Assembly (NCBI RefSeq): GCF_901000735.1
Contig: NC_081541.1
Location: forward strand, 7,123,021 to 7,187,020
DNA length: 64,000 bases
Reading direction: 5' to 3'
From: Corylus avellana
Lineage: Eukaryota > Streptophyta > Magnoliopsida > Fagales > Betulaceae
The notes below the pieces were generated by a model, which saw only the letters and a list, made by a program, of their open reading frames with translations, had not been told where the DNA came from and ran no database searches. Positions 57,725 to 64,000 of this stretch are shown in pieces. Numbering within the stretch: the first letter of the stretch is position 1; each line of letters opens with the position of its first letter. Made by a program: the position numbers and the translations under genes.

Positions 57725-60160
57725 TGGTAAACAAGAAAAGAGAGCTCCTTCTACTAGTATGTAGTGTAAAACTTTTTTTTTATAGCATTTACTAGAAATT
57801 TGACAAACCAGGTAAAAATATTAAATACAGTGAATATAAAAACATCGTATCTTTAATTCAAATCAATTTTATGGACTTTTTCTTTTGTTCGAACCCAACA
57901 CTTACCACTCACTTCCGAGCCATCAATACCGGAGTCTTCAAAACCAACTAAGATGGTGGCTCTGATGGTTTTATCCATGAATATTTTATCTCTGAAGCAT
58001 TTTGTCAAGAGAATAAAAATTATTTGGTATCAAGGGTTAATTATATATATATTTTTTTTTTGTATTTCAAGTTGAAGTTCCTATTGAATGGTACAAAACA
58101 CCAAGTTTATACCATGACTTAATTAATTGAAGTTATTCAAAAAATTTATTTTATTAATATTCAGATGAAAATTTGGGTTTATAGGCTGATAATGAATTTA
58201 AATGCCACATCATTTTTAAGAGGAATGGGAGATAAGAAGGGATAGGAATCTTGCAATATATATATAACATTACTAATTTTTTATTATTTGGGAAATATTA
58301 TAATTTTTTTGTAATTTGAAAGTAACATGTAATTTTTAATTTTGAAAAGAGATTATAAATTGGATGTTAATTTGAACGAGTATACTGTTTTCCAAATAAG
58401 ACTGAAATAATGAAGATCTCCACTAGCTGCCTCCCACTCTATATGCACGTTGACGTGGAAAATTTGCTCAAATTAAGACTTGCGAAAACAGACCGGAAAC
58501 AATGAGGAAGTACTCCTTCACTGAGTCATCTTTTTCAATTGGTCAGCCAACGAGGGAGTTTCATCCCCACCTTCCCCTCAGACCTGACCACCCAGTAGAC
58601 AGTCGTCTAAGGAAAACTAGCAGCTAATATTTTTAGACGGTGTTTTTGTTATTTATTTATTTATTTTTGATGCGATATAAAAGTGAGTATTTTTGTGTGT
58701 TTTATAAGTGTTTTGACGTTGTTGTTTGTTAATATTCTTGGCCAAAAAAAAAAAACAGTTTTAAAAAGGATTAATAAACGGCATCTAGAGGTTGCAAGAA
58801 GACTACTGCAAAAGTTTGCTGCTTGCTTGAAACGTTTTTATTGTGTTTATTTTTATTTGATATTGTCTTTATATTAATCCATATAAGAGTCTCGATCACT
58901 CATCAGCCTTAGTTTATATTTCAATAAGAGTCGATGCTCAGCCCTAAAAAATATTTAATTTGCCTACTTAAAGGTCATTATGTTACGAATAAAAAGAACA
59001 TAAAATTATTTCAAACCTTGAGTTTGAAAATATTTTACTTTTCCTTCAACAAATCTAAAGGGTTCGCTTAAAATCTAACCATCTATCCCAAGCAAGGGTA
59101 TTGTAATCCTCTGGCAATAGCAATGCAATACGGAGGTACCTATGTTTCCCACCACAATGAACTTGTGTCTTCAGGGTAATATTTTCTTATATGAACTACT
59201 CGCTCGCTTCAAAATCAATTCTTCCAGTAACTAATTCAGTTCACTCTCTTTCTTTCTTTGGGTTAAATTGTGCATGTCCAAAACAATTGTTGCTGTTTTG
59301 TCACATGGTGTCAGCTATTAGTTGCAATTGTAAGGGGGTTTTTTTTTTAAAAAAAATTAAAATATTTAGCATTAATAGAGGCAGCCCATTAAAGTGGGGT
59401 GTCTTCCTACGTCACATGCATCTTACTAATAGGATATTGCGAAGGATGAAGGTTATCATAAAGACTGACGATTTGCTTGAAAAATATAGGATTTTCATAG
59501 TAAAGCCATAAATCGGATGTACTGACTGGCTTCTCATGCCGGCAGTACCCCCTCCCCCTGCATAGCATCTCATTGCAGAAGTCTGGAGCTTCTGCTGTAT
59601 GCACCGTCTTAGTGTAGGATTAAAGTCTGATTCTGGCAGCAGGGACAGGAATGGAGACACAATCAAATCAAGGTAGAAATTTGGCAACGCCCGTATTAAT
59701 TTATTTATCTCCTTATTTGGCCAAAAATGAAAAGAAAAAAGAACAAAAAAAATTTACTCTGTTTCGAATGCATTCTTTTCAGCTAATAGAGCAGCAAGCC
59801 TTGACGCTTTACCTATAATTTCTTCAGATTCTGTAGTGAGTTCCAAATAGCTCAGCTATGCTTTAGTATGGGCATTTACATAATAAAGACTATTGAAAAT
59901 TGATCCAACTCACAACATTATAAATTCATGATGAAAGCTATCATGGCAGATATCATTCCACAGTTTAGGTAATCGAGATAATAGTTAAGTAAGTGTAATA
60001 CACATCCACAAGCTAATAATTAATACAATGCTACTTACTACTCAAACACTAGAATTTCCATTTAAAGAAAAGATGCATTTTAGGGCATTATGGAATCATA
60101 CTGCAGTGAACTCATTGTTGTTGAAGAATCTTTTGACAATCTTGATGGCAAAGACAGGAA
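57725..60160. other. Intergenic: segmental duplicate of the 15-17.6 kb region
   Basis: 58395-58830 matches 15080-15350 and 59430-60160 matches 16120-17600 without the retroelement insertion. 57725-58380 is AT-rich with nothing recognised. No gene is seen. Short frames near 59407-59687 lie in the duplicated flank and have no recognised domain. Confidence 0.5.
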
Positions 60161-60161
60161 A

Positions 60162-62186
60162 TTAAGGCTTGGGTGGTACTTGTAAGGATTCGAGACTCCC
60201 TTCCAACATATTTATAACTTTACTAATTGGTGGTCGGCTTGAAGGGTCAGTTTGTATGCACCACAAACTCACTATTATCATTTTTTTTGCACATTCTTGA
60301 TCATTTTCATTTATAAGGCCCTCCAGTCCTAGATCCTCATCTTGCTCAAGACACTTGTAAATCAAGTGCGGAAAAAATATTTCACTGGTACAATCAGTAT
60401 TCTCGATATCTGTATTCCTTTTTCCCCTAACCATTTCAAAAACCATCATTCCGTAACTATAAACATCTGACTTGTGAGAGACCCCTCCAAAATTTTTGTA
60501 ATATACTTCCGGAGCTATATATCCTGCAGATCCTCTAGTACCCGACATTGATATGCTACTCTTTTCTCGAGGGCATATTTTTGCAAGGCCAAAATCAGAA
60601 ATCTTTGGGCAAAAGTTCTCATCCAAAAGAATGTTGTGAGGCTTTATATCAAAATGCACGATTCGTGTGTTGCAACCCCTATGTAAATATTCTAATCCTC
60701 GAGCAATGCCTAGTGCAATCTCATATAATGCCATCCATTCCAATCCACGGTCAACCATTGATGGATTTTCTTTATGTATGAACTTCTCTAGAGATCCGTT
60801 AGGCATAAACTCGTACATTAGAGCTCTTTTAGAACCTTCAAAGCAAAAGCCCATAAGAGAGACAATGTTGATATGAGAGGTCTTACTAATGCTTTCAACC
60901 TCGTTAATGAATTCTTCTCCATCAGTACCTCTCGATTCTTTGAGAATCTTTACAGCCACAAGACATCCATCTTGTAACTTTCCCTTGTAGACACCACCAT
61001 AACCTCCTTCACCTAATTTATCCCTAAAAAAGTTGGTTATTTTCTTGATATCTGAATAACTATATCTTCTAAAAGCAAGAGGTCTATGATTCCTTAAAAA
61101 GGTTTGGACAGTTTGATGGGTTGGACTTTTCTTCTTCCAAAAAAAAATAATTTTATTGGACAAGAACTTTCTCCTGAAGCAGCATATTACAACTATCACA
61201 ACTCCAATTGCAGCAGATAAAGTAACTATAGCAGCAATCATACCGGGGGAGACGGAAGTTTCACCCGACGCTGTTCCTCCTCCATTTCCAGAGCTCGGAG
61301 TAGTCCTCCCAAGCAACGGATTGCCGGCAGCATTGAACGTGACCGTCGATGTGAATTTCGGTATCGACCCAGTAAGGTTATTGTTCGAAACGTCAAGAAG
61401 CTGCAGGTCCGGCAAGGTGGCCAAGCTATCCGGTATGGAACCGGTCAAATTATTGTCATTTAGATACACCTGTTTCAACTGGGTCATAGAAGACAACACG
61501 TCGATGGTACCCGACAAGCCATTTTTCTGGTTGTCGAGCCAGAGGATCTGAATTCCAGATCCTCCAAAAGATTTAGGCAAAGGGCCAGCGAAATTGTTGA
61601 ACGAAAGCTGGAGATCCTTCAGGCTCAGGAAGGAGTCGAAGATATCTGGTAAGGACCCAACCACATTCGCATTGCTGGCGTAGAGGGTGGCCAGGCTAGT
61701 GGCCTGAGTCAACTCGGTGGGGATAGTCCAGGGTGCAAGATTCGAGTTTTGACTCAAGATCAAGGTCTGGAGGCTGGTGAGTCCTTGGAAGAAGCCGTCG
61801 GGGATGGAGGAGAAATTGTTGTTGTCAAGGTAGAGTTGTTGGAGCGAGGAGAGGTTGGCAAGGGAGGGTAGGGGCCCATAGAAGGAGTTCCCTTGGAGAG
61901 AGAGAGAGGTGAGCTGGGTGAGAGAGCCGAGATTGGAGGGAAGAATCCCCGACAGATTCTTGGAAACCAAGTTGATGATGGTGACACGACTGTTGCCGTC
62001 GCAAGTCACGTTTTCCCACTCACAGTAGCTTGTGCTGGCGGACCAGCCGCTTGGAGTTGGGCTGACGGCGGTGAGGAGCTCGGACATGACCGCGGCGTCA
62101 TCAGCGGTGGTGAAGGATGAAAGAGCGAGGAGAGAGAGAGAGATAATGAAGGTAGAGAGACAAAGAAGGGTGCTGGAGTAACCCAT
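60162..62186 (-). CDS. Chimeric receptor kinase 2: TMK-type LRR ectodomain fused to LRK10L-type kinase, intact
   Basis: Single uninterrupted 674-codon frame. A signal peptide spans about 1-27, followed by the LRRNT cap (Cys55, Cys62), LRRs (about 70-275), a Ser/Gly-rich stalk (295-312) and a membrane segment (about 316-336). The LRK10L-type juxtamembrane and kinase follow: P-loop GEGGYGGV 392-399, Lys413, HFD 511-513 (non-RD), DFG 531-533, APE 558-560. Against chimera 1 the ectodomain lacks about 154 residues (the cysteine island and several LRRs), rejoined cleanly within an LRR. The stop after PPKP removes the usual 25-30 residue Ser-rich tail but leaves the kinase complete. The protein should sit in the plasma membrane with an extracellular LRR. 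Classical TMK kinases have a different catalytic loop, so this is not simply a TMK gene. The intronless fusion is seen directly; function is unknown. Confidence 0.88.
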   Translation of the reverse strand: MGYSSTLLCLSTFIISLSLLALSSFTTADDAAVMSELLTAVSPTPSGWSASTSYCEWENVTCDGNSRVTIINLVSKNLSGILPSNLGSLTQLTSLSLQGNSFYGPLPSLANLSSLQQLYLDNNNFSSIPDGFFQGLTSLQTLILSQNSNLAPWTIPTELTQATSLATLYASNANVVGSLPDIFDSFLSLKDLQLSFNNFAGPLPKSFGGSGIQILWLDNQKNGLSGTIDVLSSMTQLKQVYLNDNNLTGSIPDSLATLPDLQLLDVSNNNLTGSIPKFTSTVTFNAAGNPLLGRTTPSSGNGGGTASGETSVSPGMIAAIVTLSAAIGVVIVVICCFRRKFLSNKIIFFWKKKSPTHQTVQTFLRNHRPLAFRRYSYSDIKKITNFFRDKLGEGGYGGVYKGKLQDGCLVAVKILKESRGTDGEEFINEVESISKTSHINIVSLMGFCFEGSKRALMYEFMPNGSLEKFIHKENPSMVDRGLEWMALYEIALGIARGLEYLHRGCNTRIVHFDIKPHNILLDENFCPKISDFGLAKICPREKSSISMSGTRGSAGYIAPEVYYKNFGGVSHKSDVYSYGMMVFEMVRGKRNTDIENTDCTSEIFFPHLIYKCLEQDEDLGLEGLINENDQECAKKMIIVSLWCIQTDPSSRPPISKVINMLEGSLESLQVPPKP

Positions 62187-62300
62187 TTCCAGATAGAGAG
62201 ATGGAGAGAGGCAGAGAGAGAGAGGGAGAGAGAGAGAGAGGGGTGGGAATTGTTTCTGCTGGAGTGGAGCTCAGGTGAGGATACAATAGTCAGGGCTCAA

Positions 62301-62306
62301 TATATA
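62301..62306 (-). promoter_or_regulatory. TATA box of chimera 2
   Basis: TATATA about 115 bases upstream of the ATG, after a GAGA-rich leader (62187-62250). Confidence 0.45.
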
Positions 62307-62639
62307 GCTCATCGCAGACGGTGGGTTTATGGTGTTGAAAGATAAAATAAAATAAAATATTGTAATGAGAGAAAAAGAAGACTATAAAGCATTCCTTTTA
62401 TTAATCGTAGGAAATGTTCAATGTGGACTTTTATAAGAGCCAAGACTTTTGTGCAAAGAGCATGACAAATGCCTGGAACATCCTAACCAAAAAAATAAAA
62501 AAAACAAAAAACATAGACTTTTGTGCTAAGAGCACGACAAATGCCTGGAACATCCTAACAAAAAAAATCATAAATATCTAATTTATTCTCACCAAAACCT
62601 CTCATTAGTTAAAACAAAAAATCTTTTAGATTAAACTTT

Positions 62640-62800
62640 TTGAGATTTGAGAAAGCAAAGAGAACGATAAGAAAGACAGAAGCCATAACAAAATTCCCAA
62701 TTCCACTGCAAAAGCAAACACCACCAACAACAACTTGTTGCTCCAAATTGAAACAACGTGTGTGAACAACTTCTTTCAATCTTTCTTCACAATATAACAT
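62640..62800 (-). pseudogene. Stub of an LRK10L gene: promoter, leader and first signal-peptide codons
   Basis: The ATG at 62684-62686 opens MASVFLIVLFAFSN, the LRK10L signal peptide. It is preceded by the cluster's leader (CACCACCAAC and CAACTTGTTGCT) and a TATA-like AATATAAC at 62791-62798. Homology to the ectodomain ends after about 12 codons and the frame soon stops. It lies about 450 bases upstream of chimera 2 in the same orientation, where an intact LRK10L gene would have had its first exon. Confidence 0.7.
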
Positions 62801-63225
62801 TGACTTGAGTTAACCACTCTGACACGATAGTTGAGATTAGAGAAAGCCGGGGGTGGGTACCCATGTCATAATTAATTGGTCCCTGCTTTGGGAAATTTCT
62901 TAATACAGCTGAAAATTGTGATGCGGTGAGGTGTTTTCCTACCCATCTTCCTCAGTCCTCACCCCATATACCACGCTACATTAGAAAGACTCACATTCCT
63001 TGACTCTTCAAAACCTAACATTCAAAAATTTTAATGGAAATCAACGCGGTTGGTTTCGATGACTGAAGGTGGTTTGTATTTGTGATATCACAAACTGTAA
63101 TTTAAAAATAATGATTTTAAATGTCGAATTAGAAAATGAGATTTTTTTTAAATGCAGTTATTTATCTGATAAAATCACAGTTAAATATATGATAAAATCG
63201 CAGTTTACACTAAGCCAAGTTGACT
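62801..63225. other. LRK10L-type 5' flank, diverged
   Basis: Resembles the upstream flank of the other cluster genes (as 5351-5650). No gene is seen. Confidence 0.4.
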
Positions 63226-64000
63226 AGTAGTTCTACATGAAAATTTCCATTGAGATGATACCATTCCATCTGATATTTATTAGACGGAGTAATTGATCTC
63301 TCCTCTTGCATGAACTCATGGAAAAGAGCTCTTCCAAGTACCCAAAAACAAGAAACCAGAGTACTCTCTTTCCTTCTTTTTCTCTTTCTCTCTTCTTTTT
63401 TCAATGGTGTTTTCATGAAATCATTTTTGTCGGGTGCCTCCAGATCATTTCGATGCATACGTTTCTTTTTTCTTTTTCTTTTTCTTTTTTTAATTTAAAG
63501 CTCCCTAGCTAACTGAAATGGCTTAAATCTAATTGATTAATGACAAGAGGCAACCCATTAAAGGGGGACGTATACGTCAGAGGAATCTTACTGTTATCGG
63601 TGTTATTGATTTTTACTGGGTAAATGCTACGATCACCGTATCAATGTAGAGAGTAATTACAGTTGGTCATTCTTTCTTACTAAAAACAGAAAAAGAAAAA
63701 ATATATTGCGAAGGATGAAGGTTGTCATAAATTAAGACCAATGACTTGTTAGAAAAATGCTACTAGCGCCTTACGGCCCATTGCCACAAATACACACATG
63801 TGTACTTCTTTTAAATGACAATTACATTTTTTTCTTTTTCTTTTTTTCATATAAGACTCTTCATTCAATACTTTATGCCTTCTATTTAAAACATTACTAA
63901 ACCACAAAATAAATATATATACATATTAATTTTGAAAATTATTTAACATGACTTGCTTGAAAAAGATAGGATTTTCATACTAAAGCCATAAATCGGATGT
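63226..64000. repeat. Third copy of the kinase 3'-side flank, with a 199-bp insertion
   Basis: 63226-63520 matches 15850-16075, and 63700-64000 matches 59440-59520. The sequence 63749-63947 is an insertion flanked by the 8-bp repeat ATGACTTG (63741-63748, 63948-63955). In both other copies a minus-strand kinase lies just to the right of this flank. Confidence 0.55.

Noticed and set aside
1..64000. CRISPR arrays, bacterial operons, tRNA or rRNA genes
   Set aside because: None seen. The tandem array at 42.9-44.0 kb has no spacers and the region is clearly plant nuclear DNA.

Overview
This window is nuclear DNA of a flowering plant, most likely a dicot tree or shrub (the taxon is a low-confidence inference). 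The evidence is AT-rich intergenic DNA full of plant transposon remnants, split genes with GT..AG introns, plant receptor-kinase families, and four runs of exactly 100 N (26248-26347, 32657-32756, 35765-35864, 39142-39241) typical of scaffold gaps of unknown length.

The main content is a tandem cluster of LRK10L-type receptor-like kinases (LEAF RUST 10 DISEASE-RESISTANCE LOCUS RECEPTOR-LIKE KINASE-like; wall-associated-kinase-like GUB_WAK ectodomain plus non-RD kinase). The recurring structure is three exons: a signal peptide and cysteine-rich ectodomain exon of about 700 nt, a 33-39 nt micro-exon, and a 1154 nt transmembrane plus kinase exon. Exon phases are compatible throughout. Intact models are at 864-5238, 20994-25364 and 46505-49673, all on the minus strand. 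Broken or partial members are at 7845-9295 (another ectodomain subclass), 17604-19081, 28448-32068 (plus strand), 32757-33421, 36374-38855, 41388-44503 and 51765-51940. Two AIR12-like DOMON pseudogenes (1-302 and 44617-45287) sit just beyond the 3' side of cluster members and were evidently duplicated with them.

The right third holds two genes of a different architecture. A TMK-type leucine-rich-repeat ectodomain is joined in one continuous reading frame to an LRK10L-type transmembrane/kinase exon. One is open from end to end (60162-62186, 674 aa). The other (53039-55649) has the complete TMK ectodomain but a 1-base frameshift just after the membrane segment. A stub of an LRK10L promoter and signal peptide survives at 62650-62800, upstream of the intact chimera and in the same orientation. 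This suggests the LRR segment was placed into an LRK10L gene, replacing its ectodomain. This new receptor architecture is the best candidate for something undescribed here.

Between genes the window records transposon activity with readable target-site duplications: a 283 bp TRIM (14032-14314), solo LTRs (11445-11684, 52576-52965), PIF/Harbinger-like MITEs (6864-7363, 12447-12643, 42535-44305), a hAT element (40063-41190), LINE RNase H fragments (9480-9900, 33445-34253), and a foldback-like element (42690-44229) whose arms are built of an 11-bp minisatellite in inverted orientation. The stretch 9960-15060 holds no gene that I can see. The block 25.4-28.4 kb is a large inverted duplication of gene 5' flanks centred on an assembly gap; it places one cluster member on the plus strand, head-to-head with its neighbour.
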